The notes beneath the pieces are model-generated. The model ran no database searches. It worked only from the letters and a program-made list of their open reading frames with translations, and was not told the DNA's origin. The position numbers were made by a program, and so were the translations under genes. Of a stretch of 64,000 bases of DNA, positions 53,961-64,000 are shown piece after piece. The stretch is from Thereva unica (lineage: Eukaryota; Arthropoda; Insecta; Diptera; Therevidae). Positions within the stretch are counted from its first letter, which is position 1. Every line of letters begins with the position of its first letter. The stretch is taken from NCBI GenBank assembly GCA_949987705.1, contig OX465282.1:124144310-124208309 (forward strand). Reading direction: 5' to 3'.

Positions 53961-55885
53961 CTATTTGGTATCCTGTAGATCTGTGATCACTGTGCCTTAT
54001 TTTTTAATAGTGGTAAATGGGAGCACAGAGTGCCCGTCCGGTTGTGCGTTCTGACTTTCTAAGCTCCTAAATCGAGTTCCATGTTTCGTTGCGTGGGTCG
54101 TTGCCGATAAGACCGTCCGGTTCGAGGCTTACCTTGAGGATTCATGTCGGGTGAGTTTTTACAATGAAAGCTTATCAGCCTCTGTCGCCCAACCCCCAAC
54201 CCGGATGACAAGCCCGGCGATTGCTTCGTTTTGAGACGCGAAATACTCGATGTTCACCTCCCTCCGGCTGCTATTCTTGTATAAACAAAAGTATCCAGGG
54301 GCCTCCCGATGTCTCGTGGAGGTGGAGGTAGGATTCGGTAGAATAGCGGTAGATCTTAGATCTTATAGATCTTAGGTCGCAGATGGCGCTTTTCAGGGCT
54401 TATCTCTTTCGTGTATCGGCACCGTTACTACCATTGGACCCCCCGGAGCTCTGGTACTTCAATAATAACCAGTTAAGCCGTCGAGATGCCTTATTAAAGC
54501 TACTCCACAATACGGATTATATGTTTTAATATCAGAAAAAGGTGATATAAAAAGTGCGAGAAGCTTGGAATCAAATTAACAGAAACATTACTATTGGAAT
54601 TTTATAGAAAACCACACAAGCGTAATATAAAAACCGCCAATTATGAATAAAAAAATATTGCTTAATTATTTTATTTAATCAATTAAAAATTATCCTTTTA
54701 AATAATTTTTTTTTATAATTTCTCATTCATTTAAAATTGTAGCAATGCAATTAACGAAACACGATAACAAATATAAAAGTTTCATAATTAATTTTTCATA
54801 TAATACTCCCAGAAAATTCCTGCTTTTTACAAAACAAATAAAATCAGAAATTCCTCATTTAAAATATAGCCTTATGTGTATGTATGTGTATGAGCCAAAA
54901 ATTCTCTATTTGTGACCTTCACAATCACAAAATAACGAACAGAAACAGGAGAATTGAACTAAACAACAAATGATCGTGACCAAGCACAAATTCGTCAAAA
55001 TTGTACATAGAGAGTATATTATTGATGGTCAGGGAATCGGATATGTGTCATCCTTCATCAATATTATCCCTTAACTTAATTTTTTTTTTATGCTGTTGTT
55101 GTGGTTGTGGTAGTATTGTCTCCCCACAAGGAAAAGGAAACATACAATCATGAATGCTGGAAACCTTCCGAGGAAGCATTCTCGAGTTTGGAAGCATTCT
55201 CTTCCGTGCTCTAGTTCATATTCTTTTTATCCATCCATGTCATTGGATGGAAGACTAAGAATGAAGCTTTTGCGGAAATAAAATTCAAAAAATTCTCTAT
55301 ACCTTCTCTGGGCAACGAACAGGAAGGCTTCCTTATTCCTACCAATAGGAAGCATTCTCAATTTTCCTTGTGGGTCCCTTCAGGGAATACTTTTATGTTT
55401 TTGACAAGCCAAAAAGTTCTCCATCCACAAAAAAAAAAAAATATATGATATGAAAGTTTTTACTTTGATTACGTATCAAACTAATTTCATTGACATGCCC
55501 TCAAGTAAATTTATTACAATGTCGCCAGATATGTCATGTCAGAATGAACGGACTCTGTATGTAGAGGCTTCCGGTTTTATGAAAGGATATATGACATTGT
55601 TTCAATATTCCAACATCATTATGGGATTTTTAACTTTTTTTTTTAATTTTTTTTAAGAGAACTCTATTAATAACAAAAATTTCAAAGATTTCTTTCGATG
55701 TCACCCAGTTGCAAGCTCATTATCCTTTGACGAAAATTTTTTAATAAATCCTTTCCACTTGACTGTATTTCCCCTCCATAGTAGTAAGTTACCATGCATG
55801 CAATATAATGATCTCTACAAAAACCAAAAGCGGGGGGAGGCACCATGAAAGTCTATTAAAAAGTTTTACTTCATTTCCAAACCAG
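53961..55885. other. end of the 19.4-kb intron, little recognised
   Basis: 55121-55375 has inverted CCCACAAGGAAAA ends and repeated GGAAGCATTCTC inside, a possible small MITE without clear duplication. The rest is AT-rich. Confidence 0.4.
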
Positions 55886-56073
55886 ATGATGTCTTGTTCT
55901 CCCGACGAGGTAGAATGGGTCGCATCGTAAGCCCCCGGCATACACTTCCGCCCAACACAACGTGCACCTACTACTTTCATGGGTATCCGGGTGACCTGAT
56001 TTGGTTATCATTCACTAGCTACAATCTGCAAGTACTCACGCCGCCCATACACGATAACAACACACTTGGAAGG
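55886..56073 (+). CDS. host CUB-domain gene, exon E
   Basis: Acceptor TTTCCAAACCAG, donor GTAAGT. Two bases complete the codon from exon D; the exon ends in phase 0. The 63 codons read GRIVSPRHTLPPNTTCTYYF, the opening of a CUB domain (SP..YP-like, then Cys-Tyr-Tyr), and GDLIWLSFTSYNLQVL. NTT is a possible glycosylation site. The basic SRRGRMGR just before could be a processing site. Confidence 0.9.
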
Positions 56074-56179
56074 GTAAGTTAACTCCTGTCAGAGCATACA
56101 TAGTTCTATTGAAAAACTTTTAAATAAAATTCCATTTACTATTATTTATCTACCCCCGTGCGTTTTCATATATATATAG

Positions 56180-56839
56180 GCCGATTTACCACCATGGATA
56201 ACACGGCTGAGAATGTGGGACAGCTATGGCACCTATATTCCTATCAAGTCAACAACGACAACAACAACGACATCACCACCTTCCACGAATGTACGATTCC
56301 AGGGTGTCAGTGCCAGCAGCAACAGCAACAATAACAACAATAATAATAATAATAACAACAACAACAACCAAGTCAACAACACCAACTTTGGCAACTACTA
56401 CTACAGCGCACAGAATCCCAACTATGGGAAGAGCATAAGGGTGAACATCGATAACGCATGGAACCCCGTCGACACCTACATCTACGGCCCAACCCAGCCC
56501 AGCATCTTTAATCAGGAGAATAAATACGGGGGCTATCTGCAACAGAAGTTCGGCAACGGGTTGACAAGTGTCAAGGAAAGTTTCAACTACATCGCGAACA
56601 CCCGCTTCGACAAGCCCTCCAAGGACTCCACAACCTCCCAGCCGAACGAGCTCTCTGCCATGCCCGGAGGCCCCAAGCTAGCTGGCAACGGGGGCAAAAA
56701 TAAACGGAGACTCATGCTCGAGACGTACGATTATGAAACACCAAAATTATGCGATCACACTGCCATTACAAGTGTTAGTGGCCATAAACTGAGGCCATGC
56801 AGTCCGTTCGAGAGCTATGTCAGCTCTGGTAGGGATTTG
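56180..56839 (+). CDS. host CUB-domain gene, exon F with Thr/Asn-rich insert
   Basis: Acceptor TATATATAG, donor GTAAGT, 220 codons in phase 0. The start ITRLRMWDSYGTYIP continues the CUB domain. A threonine run, then an uninterrupted asparagine run (about residues 46-59), then a QNPNYG/Y-rich and a Gly/Lys-rich linker follow. It closes with KLCDHTAI and LRPCSPFESYVSSGRDL, which looks like the remaining CUB cysteines. The long low-complexity stretch therefore sits inside or beside the second CUB domain. The next exon is not identified; a possible 43-bp intron leads to an early stop at 56928-56930. Confidence 0.88.
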
Positions 56840-57748
56840 GTAAGTCCTGCTCTTAACTTATATATGTTTTGACTGTTTCCAGGACCCTCCGCGCCTCAGT
56901 GCGCCATCATCGGGCCAAACCAGCCCCTAAATATACACACATAGTACCGTCGAATATCTGTATGAGTTAACACACACTTTATACGGCATGCAATTTGCGG
57001 GCTGTTTTAACATCCAGTGATGAATTATATTGGTTTTTGGGACTCCGGCGAAAGGATAAACTCATCGAGTCCCTTCCTCGATTTATTGCCAAATGAAAGA
57101 GTCATAAAAGGGATTATCCCTTTCGTCAGTTTCGGCGTGGCACACAGCTAAATGGGGGCTGCGCCTGAACTTTTTACCCCCGAAAACGAGGGCTTTTTAG
57201 GAATTTCCCTACTCAATTTGGGATCATCCTATTTGCTGGCATAATGCAAATTAAATTGCAGGGCCGGGAAAAACATTTCTCAAAATTACGACCAGTGAGA
57301 TTGCATGTTGTTAACGTTTGATTGCTTATCGTATTTTTTGGACACAAACTTTTAATTCCGTAATCTGTTTAGTTGACAAGATTTATCACTTTAAGCAATT
57401 ATTCTTCCGCCTTCCGCCTTTCTGTAAGGTTTTTTTTTTGTTGGATATGTCAAAGAACGAATCCTGAATAGTAGTGACACAACAAGGGATTATGCGGCTT
57501 CAACGGGGGGATGCAAGAAGAACGGAGTGAGTTTCCTTTCAAGGAAAAGGGAAAAGGCTCATTTTTCTTATGCTGTCTCCGTTGAACCATTGGAGGTTTA
57601 ATTAATATTTGTAGTTTTATAGAACACTTATTCACTGCAACAAGCCCATGGCCTTTGATAAGTTTATTTGCCGAATGAAGGGATTTCCTGTGCTGGTTGA
57701 TTTTTCATATTAGTGAATCTTTTTTTAGGGGCTTATCAATTTTGCCTT
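56840..57748. other. intron or 3' flank of the host gene
   Basis: The 43-bp stretch 56840-56882 (GTAAGT..TTAAC..TTTCCAG) could be a very short intron followed by 15 codons and TAA. Otherwise no feature is recognised. Confidence 0.4.
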
Positions 57749-57756
57749 GTTCTGTG

Positions 57757-59912
57757 CAGTGCCGGATTTACCTATAACGGGGCCCCAAGCAACCTAACGT
57801 TTTCGGGGCCCTCATTCTAAAATTACCCCCCCCCCCCCCCCCCCCCCAAAATATTTTAAAATAATAAATAACCAGTTAATTTTGCAAAATCAATATATTA
57901 TTCAGTTTGCTTATAATTTACTAACTAAATTAAAAATAAATAATTTTTGACGCGTGTCAATGCGCTGAACGATCTCTCCCTTGTACTATTAGTTATCGGT
58001 AGTATAAAGAATTGCTTGAATGCCTCAATATTTGGAAACGCTGAAAACAATTCATTCTTGAAAATGATTTGGTACAATTCAACGAATGTTTTACGATGCT
58101 CGTTTCCGTATACCTGTTTCACATAGACGTGAAAATTTTGAATTTCAGTCACAATGTTCATGTTAACATCATTTGGATAGTCTTCTATCAGTCTTTCTAA
58201 ACTCTCTGAATTTCCTCCTTCGACGCATTTAAATTGGCAAGAAAAGAGAGCAGTTGTCGCAAGTTGGTTGTCAAAGAATCGATCATCGGAAGAAACGATT
58301 TTATCCGAAAACTATCACGCGGAGACAGATTTTCAAGCGCATCTGGAGCAGGCCCGTTGTTACATTGTGTCTTTCTGCGTCTTGTTCTTTGCGTGCTCGC
58401 TTTATAATCAGAACCAGGAACAAGCTCCTTCGCTTTGGCTACGATATCCGAAAAGTCATCACGATAAATTTCGACGACATGTTTCAAGACAAATCGACGG
58501 ATTTTGTAAAGTAGCTAAGACTTTTTCAAATTCGTGAAGGACTGATCCCCAAAAAATCATCATGAAAACGAATTGAAGATTCTCCATACTGTACTAAACT
58601 TGTGCTTGGTTTCGAGTATCACTGTCGAGATCACGATGATCTGCGATCTTTTGTAAAGTATCAGCTATTTTATCATAGTTCGTCGAAACAGCTGACACAG
58701 CCTTTGCGTGTGCATTCCAGCGAGGTGTTGACAATTGCTTTACGGTTGGAGCGTTTGGACCTAAACATGCATCAAGACGAGTCCATCGTTTCGTTGAACC
58801 TGCGAAGAATACATAAATAGCTTGAATTATACCAAAAAAATTCGCTGCTTCTACGCACGACGCTACAGAAGATTGTCCAACTAAATTCAATGAGTGAGCA
58901 GGATTTTCCTCTAAAAGTGCCTGCTACATTCCGTTATATATACCGGACATATTGGACGCATTATCGTACGACTGTCCTCTACACAAATCGAAATCAAGCC
59001 CGCCGTTAACTAAATACTCTAAAGTAGTTTTTGCTAAGTACCTTGCAGCATGACTTTCTATCTCAAGAAAGGCCAAAAACCTTTCTACAGGTAAACCAGT
59101 TGTAGAACATACATAACGAACGATGACAGTTAATTGATCAATATGAGATACATCTGGCGTGAACTCGATTGAAACACTAAAGTACCTACCCTGCAGCAAT
59201 TACATCTTCAAAAATAGATTTCCGAACTTTGTTTGCCAATAGGTGGACCAATTCATCGCAAGTTGTTTTAGATAAATATGACGTATTACCACTACCTCAA
59301 TTGCCCTTCATATCAATATGGTTTTTCAAAAACGGATCGAATTGAGCCACCAGTTCTAATAAACTAATAAAATTGCCACAATGTGATTCTCTAAACTTCT
59401 CATTCGACCCTCTGAAGGCTATGCCTTGTTGCGCTATCGTTCGAATGCCTGCAATAACACGCCAGTATTCCCGATCCTTGTTCGGTAAGATCACATGAAA
59501 CATTAAGCTGTCGTTGTCTAACTAAAACCGTCAACTGGGCATCCCGATGTTTTTGATTACCCTCATGATTTTGCACGTCGTTACAATTTCGCTAGTCTGA
59601 AAATCCGTCACCACTAAAGCGAGTGAGGCCTAGACAAAACAACAGACAAACAAAACAATAAACATTCGAGAGAGAGTGTGTGGAGAGTAAAGCAAGCATT
59701 CTCTCGTGTACACGCGAAATACAGTTTTGAACTAATTTAAAATCGTTTGGGGACAATGAATAATTGATATTGTTTACATGGATTTTTTCATTTTGCATTT
59801 TTTATTTTTCATATTTCCGAATATGTTTTCAAAATTTTTCAATTTTTGGGGCCCCTTTCCAAGCGGGGCCCCAAGCAATTGCTTCCTTTGCTTCCTGGTA
59901 AATCCGCCACTG
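57757..59912 (-). mobile_element. hAT DNA transposon, ZMYM1-like type
   Basis: 2156 bp with ends CAGTGCCGGATTTACC and (inverse) CAGTGGCGGATTTACC, flanked by the 8-bp duplication GTTCTGTG (57749-57756 and 59913-59920). GGGGCCCC motifs lie just inside both ends. A 22-base C run (57826-57847) sits near the left end. It carries a broken transposase on the minus strand. Confidence 0.93.
57925..59520 (-). pseudogene. hAT transposase (ZMYM1-like), broken
   Basis: Minus-strand blocks in order: FRGSNEKFRESHCGNFISLL (59400), FLAFLEIESHAARYLAKT (59060), LCRGQSYDNASNMSGIYNGM (58930), AHSLNLVGQSSVASCVEAAN (58860), TPRWNAHAKAV (58690) and the C-terminal dimerisation block NSTRERSFSALTRVKNYL (57940). Stops and frameshifts separate them. 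This is the layout of hAT proteins annotated as zinc finger MYM-type 1-like. Confidence 0.85.
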
Positions 59913-59933
59913 GTTCTGTGACTCTGGTTATTA

Positions 59934-60193
59934 ATTGAGGGCCCGGATTCAATAAGGGGACTTGCGCTCGGGCTTCGAGCCGACTAGGCAGGTATATGGA
60001 GGAGCGTAGCTGCATCCCCACTCCCACGCGCTCGCTACAAAACAATGTACTAACAAAAAACAATGTACTATGTGCTCAGGCGCTTGACGGAGCCAGCGCG
60101 TAGCAGTGGGGACGCAGCTACGCTCCTCCGTCTACCTGCCTAGTCGGCTCGAAGCCCGAGCGCAAGTCCCCTTATTGAATCCGGGCCCTCAAT
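59934..60193. mobile_element. 260-bp snapback element
   Basis: Arms of about 105 bp in inverse (ATTGAGGGCCCGGATTCAAT, GGGCTTCGAGCCGACTAGGC) with few mismatches, meeting around two short ACAATGTACTA repeats. TA flanks both ends, but AATT could also be the duplication. It starts only 13 bp after the hAT duplication. Confidence 0.8.
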
Positions 60194-60199
60194 TATTGC

Positions 60200-60443
60200 A
60201 CCTTTTGGCTAAGGGGATAACTTGAATAGATCTAGTGATAGGTGATTGCTGCATAGACTCTAAAAGCCATAAACATCAACGAAGTTAACCCTTAATTTCA
60301 ATTTAATCAGCAATATCATTCTCAGACAAAATCTAGGGTTGGGGCTAAGATAAATAGGTTCGTACCATTGGGCGATCCGGAGTAGTCTGGAGTTCATGGC
60401 CAATCGAACACAGATTTTGATATCAGAAGTACATATATACGAA
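60200..60443. other. no feature recognised
   Basis: CCTTTTGGCTAAG at about 60202 recalls a U2 snRNA segment but nothing else fits. Confidence 0.3.
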
Positions 60444-60580
60444 CAGGGCCGTGCCTGGCCAGCGTTCACTGCGTTCGAGCATTCGGCGTTTGGTTTTTTT
60501 TTTGTCCCCGGTGCAGTATTCCATATTGCGCCCCACCAGCTGTTCATTTTTTTGATCACAATGAACGACAATGGACAAAG
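60444..60580 (+). mobile_element. hAT-type terminal fragment
   Basis: CAGGGCCGTGCCTGGCC start, then CCCCGGTGCA, CATATTGCGCCCCA and AGCTGTTCATTTTT as in the right end of the 61083-62389 element in inverse. No second end was found. Confidence 0.6.
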
Positions 60581-61074
60581 ACACATACACTTAAATACAG
60601 ACACATGCACTTACAGCGGGCGAACACCGGCCGCTTGGCTTTTTAAAGGGGATATGATATGGCTGCAGAATTTTTAACCATTTTTAATGACAGTTTTAGA
60701 TAGATGGGAGTATTCTGCGTAGATTGCTGCATTACTAATAAAAATATCTCATAGGGTTACAGAAATACAGGTGCATATGTAAAGCTCTACCAAAAAAATG
60801 AGTTCGAAGACAGATCTACCGAATATTTCATCGAGGAAAAAGAACACTTCCAATTTTAATAATATTCACTTGCATAAAATTGATAATCATTGATCAGGCC
60901 ACAAGTGGGGTCGTCTATTCTCTTTTTTTTTCTCCATATATAGTGGAAGGTTAGGTTAGGGTGAAATGCCGCTCCTCCACAAGGAAACCTCCTTTTTGTT
61001 CGGCCGAACAAGTCGTCGCGAGTCTGACCTCAATTTTTCTCCATTTATCAGGCAGGATGGTGCCGTCCGGATTG
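60581..61074. other. no gene recognised
   Basis: Contains the 19-bp GGCGAACACCGGCCGCTTG (about 60618) shared with 24389. Confidence 0.3.
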
Positions 61075-61082
61075 CTTTCGTC

Positions 61083-62389
61083 CAGGGGCGGCGCTTTCAT
61101 AGGTGCGAATGGTGCACTTGCACGGGCGCCATTTGTCGAGGGCGCAGTTTCAGAAATTAAGATTTTAAAAAAATTTTAAACTTTGAAATATAAAAATTGA
61201 AAAAAATTCTCACGGGTGCAAGAAATTGCACAAATTTTATCCAATTTCTGTCCCTGTACTTTCTTATGTAAGATAATACGGGAAAATTTCACTTTCAGTT
61301 TCCAGAGATTTTAGCTTGGAGATTCGAGAATTTTGGGAAAAAATCTCTCAAGTTAGAAAAAAAACCTCAAACTCCCTTTTTTGAAAATTCTGTAAAAAGA
61401 ACCATATCCACTCACACAAAGGAAAAATTGTTCCAATGGCTCTGTACTATGTATTGCTGGTTACCGTGATTGATATAAGCTTGAAGGTACTTTTAAATTC
61501 TGTTTTAATTAATGAGGTAAACGAACCAAACGAGGAGAACAAAACTCCTTGTGGCGAGAACTCCTCTTTAATTGCTCTTTTTTATTTGTTCCTTTATATC
61601 CCGGTTTAACCGGCTCAGTTCAGTTCAATCCGCATAAGTGGCTTCACCGGCTGGCACGTTCCGTTCATGTTTGAAATTGTTGCTGTTTTTTTTCACCAGA
61701 AGTTAGAGATGCAAAGCTCACTGAAATGATATTCCCTTATTCCAGTTGATCATTCTATTTTGAGTGAGCTTTTATGTTTCAACTTAATTTCATGTTCTCA
61801 ACCTTTATTTTTCCTGAGTTCATTATGTGAAAACTCAGGGAAAAATTGAGGTTCAAGTACACCAATTTGCTCAAACTTGCGATTTCGGCCGGCGAATCCG
61901 GGATATTACTGTCTAATAAATATTATGGCCAGTTTCACACGGACCAACCAACAAAAATTAGCTATAATCGTCAATTCCCTTTTGTAGTTCGATTAAGAAT
62001 CGAATGGGTTTCCACAAAAGCCCAATTTCCCAACAAACTATCGTTAGAGGCTTTCAAAATTAACTCTCCCTTTCTCCATTTCTTTTCTTTTCCTAGTAAA
62101 AGGGAGACAAAAAACAGCGACAACCACACAACTATCAAAAAATTGATTCAACAATTCCGATGGTGGATGTTGACCCATGTGAAACTTACTATCTACATAA
62201 TCTTTTTAATGTTATACGGGTTAGTATAGTGCAATCTAAAAATTTTCGCAAACTATGAAAATTATTTCTCCCATTCAGCTAATGTTTGGGTCTTTTTCCC
62301 TTGTCCTTCACTGCGTTCAAAAATGAACAGCTTATGGGGCGCAATATGTCATAGTGCACCGGGCGCAAAAAATCCAAGCCCCGACCCTG
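61083..62389. mobile_element. non-autonomous hAT element with 8-bp duplication
   Basis: Ends CAGGGGCGGCGC and (inverse) CAGGGTCGGGGC, flanked by CTTTCGTC (61075-61082 and 62390-62397). Both ends have GGTGCACT and GCGCCC motifs further in. 1307 bp, with no transposase. It contains a nested ATACCCCGG-type repeat and possibly a second inverted pair (AGTTTCACA at 61934 and TGTGAAACT at about 62178). The ORF 61846-62229 matches nothing. Confidence 0.9.
61597..61905 (+). mobile_element. dispersed ATACCCCGG repeat, copy 2, nested in the hAT
   Basis: Ends TATCCCGGTTTAACCGG and (inverse) TATCCCGGATTCGCCGG. TTA borders it on both sides (61594-61596 and 61906-61908). It matches 26934-27255 block by block. 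Confidence 0.7.
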
Positions 62390-62489
62390 CTTTCGTCGTA
62401 ACGTTTTAGCAATTGGCTATAGGTTTTAGTGCTAGGAGAAAATAATTTTTTACCTATGGTGTCGGTTGCCAGTTTGCGAAGCATGCTTG

Positions 62490-62974
62490 GGGCCTCGGTG
62501 GTCTAGAGGTAAGGCGCTTGACTACTATCCCAGAGGTCCCGGGTTCGATTCCCGGCGGTGCCACGGTCCCAGCCTTTCCCAATTTTCCCACCTACATAAA
62601 TTTCCTTCTTTCTTCTCCCCTCTTTACATTCCTGATTCCACCTGTCATAGCCTTCGCTGGTCTTTCCCCGCTCCACCAAGCGCATGTCATCGGTTGGCTG
62701 ATGAGATTCAACTCGTTTCAGGAGGCATAACACTCCAGCGAGTTGTTTCTCAAATGCCCCGATGCCAGAGTCGCGAAATGGTTGGAAGTAGGTGGAATAA
62801 AAAAAAAAAAAAATATCGCGGCTAGGTTGTGGCAGCTCCTTCCTACTTCTCTGTCTCTTTCTACTCTCTATCTTCCGGCTAGAGCTGCTGTTCGACATTC
62901 TATACGAAAAAAATAGGTTGTCGAACAGTACAAAGGGGCTTTCCCTAAGCCTCTAGTCTATCACATAAAAAAAA
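62490..62974 (+). mobile_element. tRNA-derived SINE, copy 2
   Basis: Flanked by ATGCTTG (62483-62489 and 62975-62981). Head with TGGTCTAGAGG and GGTTCGATTCC boxes, then a body matching 42349-42804 (ACTCGTTTCAGGAGGCATAA, CTCTATCTTCCGGCTAGAGC). An internal A-run near 62800 and a terminal A-run follow. The tRNA part cannot fold as a proper tRNA (mismatched anticodon stem). Confidence 0.92.
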
Positions 62975-62981
62975 ATGCTTG

Positions 62982-64000
62982 CTGACAGCCTGCGTTGCCC
63001 ACTTTATTGAAGCTTGTTGCTTCTCGGGGATATCGCTCTTCCCAACTCCCTTGAATCGGGCAAGGATTCTTTGGGCGTTACTTTGCTTTACATGCCTTTA
63101 GAGATGGAGCGCCTTTAGAGCCGGAGGCCATAGTGGTTAGCCTCCTTAAAGACCGGGTGCAGTTGAGGGGCCTGCTTCGGTCGAAGGGCCTGCAACTCTC
63201 GTAGGCTTGTTGGGATTGAGAAGTTTCGAATTAGGGTCTAAAGCTCCCTTTTCCCTCTACCTACCTCACTGCCTTTAACAACAGCAGGCTTAGTTTTTTA
63301 AGAACGGTTTTTCGTTACCTACAAAACCTCGATGAGCCATAACCCAACCAAGATTTACATGATTCAAAATAGCCGACTCACCAAGGCACATTGCCAGTTA
63401 TAGATTAGTTTAAACTCAATCATACCTTATCGTTTTGATTGATGCTCGACTTTCAAGGAAGATAAAAATCCGTTCGTTGGTATAGATTATTCTCTAGTTC
63501 TTGTTAGTACATGCACTCACCTCAGCTTGGCGCTTTCACCCAAGACTACAGCACTGGCATCTGCCCATATCTTGCAGTCTTCTGTGTAAAATGCAATATT
63601 ACCTGGGGAAAATCCAGTATATTCTAAAAGCTGAAAATGGTTGATAACTTCGAAGTTGCTGAAAATTGAGCCCTTACGAATTGAGAATTATCATGAACTT
63701 TGAGCTTTTTTCGTCTATTTTTCGTCTATAGCGCTAGATAATGCTCGCCCCAACATCATGCTCCGATTTAATTGATTATGCGATTCTCAGCAACGGCCGA
63801 TAAAGTTCCGGGAATTTTTTATTGAATATATAAGTGATCAACAACAATCTCTGCAAACTTATCTTAAAAGATGGCGCCACACGATTTTTTCCAAAAAAAA
63901 AAAAATTATATAGTCTGCAAAAGGTCAGAGAGCAAAAGTTTTTGTTTTGTGAACTTATATTGAAATTAAGACATTGAAACGAAACCGTTTTTTTCCAAAA
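62982..64000. other. no gene recognised
   Basis: No exon, RNA gene or transposon signal that I can support. Confidence 0.35.

Noticed and set aside
56226..56542. alternative ORFs on both strands over the ACAACA repeat
   Set aside because: They are shadows of the threonine/asparagine coding repeat in exon F; splice phases support only the exon F frame.
60202..60216. U2 snRNA-like CCTTTTGGCTAAG
   Set aside because: Only 13 bases match; the rest of the snRNA is absent.
61846..62229. 127-codon ORF
   Set aside because: It lies inside a non-autonomous hAT with a nested repeat, has no family motif and an unlikely composition for a protein.

Overview
This window looks like insect nuclear DNA. It is AT-rich, has introns with GT..AG borders, and carries an errantivirus provirus, a tRNA-headed SINE and hAT, Harbinger, mariner, Penelope and several non-LTR elements. 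I cannot name the species.

One host gene runs left to right through the window. I find six exons on the + strand (6821-6909, 7075-7311, 17132-17290, 36262-36440, 55886-56073, 56180-56839). Their splice phases fit end to end and they encode about 504 residues of a secreted or cell-surface protein with at least two CUB-type domains. Both ends of the gene appear to lie outside the window. The introns of about 9.8, 19.0 and 19.4 kb, and the intron after the last exon, are largely built from transposable elements.

Layout. 1-3040 is the 3' end of an errantivirus (integrase, env, 3' LTR) that appears to sit inside a hAT relic (3041-3136). 3150-4790 is a decayed non-LTR ORF. 5175-5772 is an inverted-repeat element. 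9106-13501 is a complete Ty3/gypsy-type retrotransposon with identical 121-bp LTRs, whose gag-pol frame is split by a 155-bp MITE. 13507-16760 holds a broken transposase and a jockey copy with a second retroelement nested in it. 18966-21830 and 22080-22870 are decayed non-LTR elements. 24560-26230 is a LOA/R1-like fragment with a nested inverted-repeat element. 27744-30212 is a TTA-flanked composite element. 32640-34330 is a dead mariner with a foldback element inside. 34870-35780, 38990-40280, 43540-44250 and 44960-45300 are reverse transcriptase relics. SINEs lie at 42349-42804 and 62490-62974. 48480-50570 is a LOA-like relic split by a Penelope-like element with a GIY-YIG domain and a hammerhead-type motif. 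50587-52934 is a Harbinger element holding a solo errantivirus LTR. 57757-59912 and 61083-62389 are hAT elements with 8-bp target duplications, with a long snapback repeat at 59934-60193 between them.

Most of the content is a layered record of insertions. Several can be ordered because the interrupted host element and the target duplication are both readable. The errantivirus env, the gypsy pol and the Penelope C-terminal ORF are open; most other mobile-element ORFs are broken. I saw no clearly new cellular system. The best leads are the MITE-split gag-pol, the Penelope element with a perfect 45-bp inverted end, the 27.7-30.2 kb composite element and the foldback elements.
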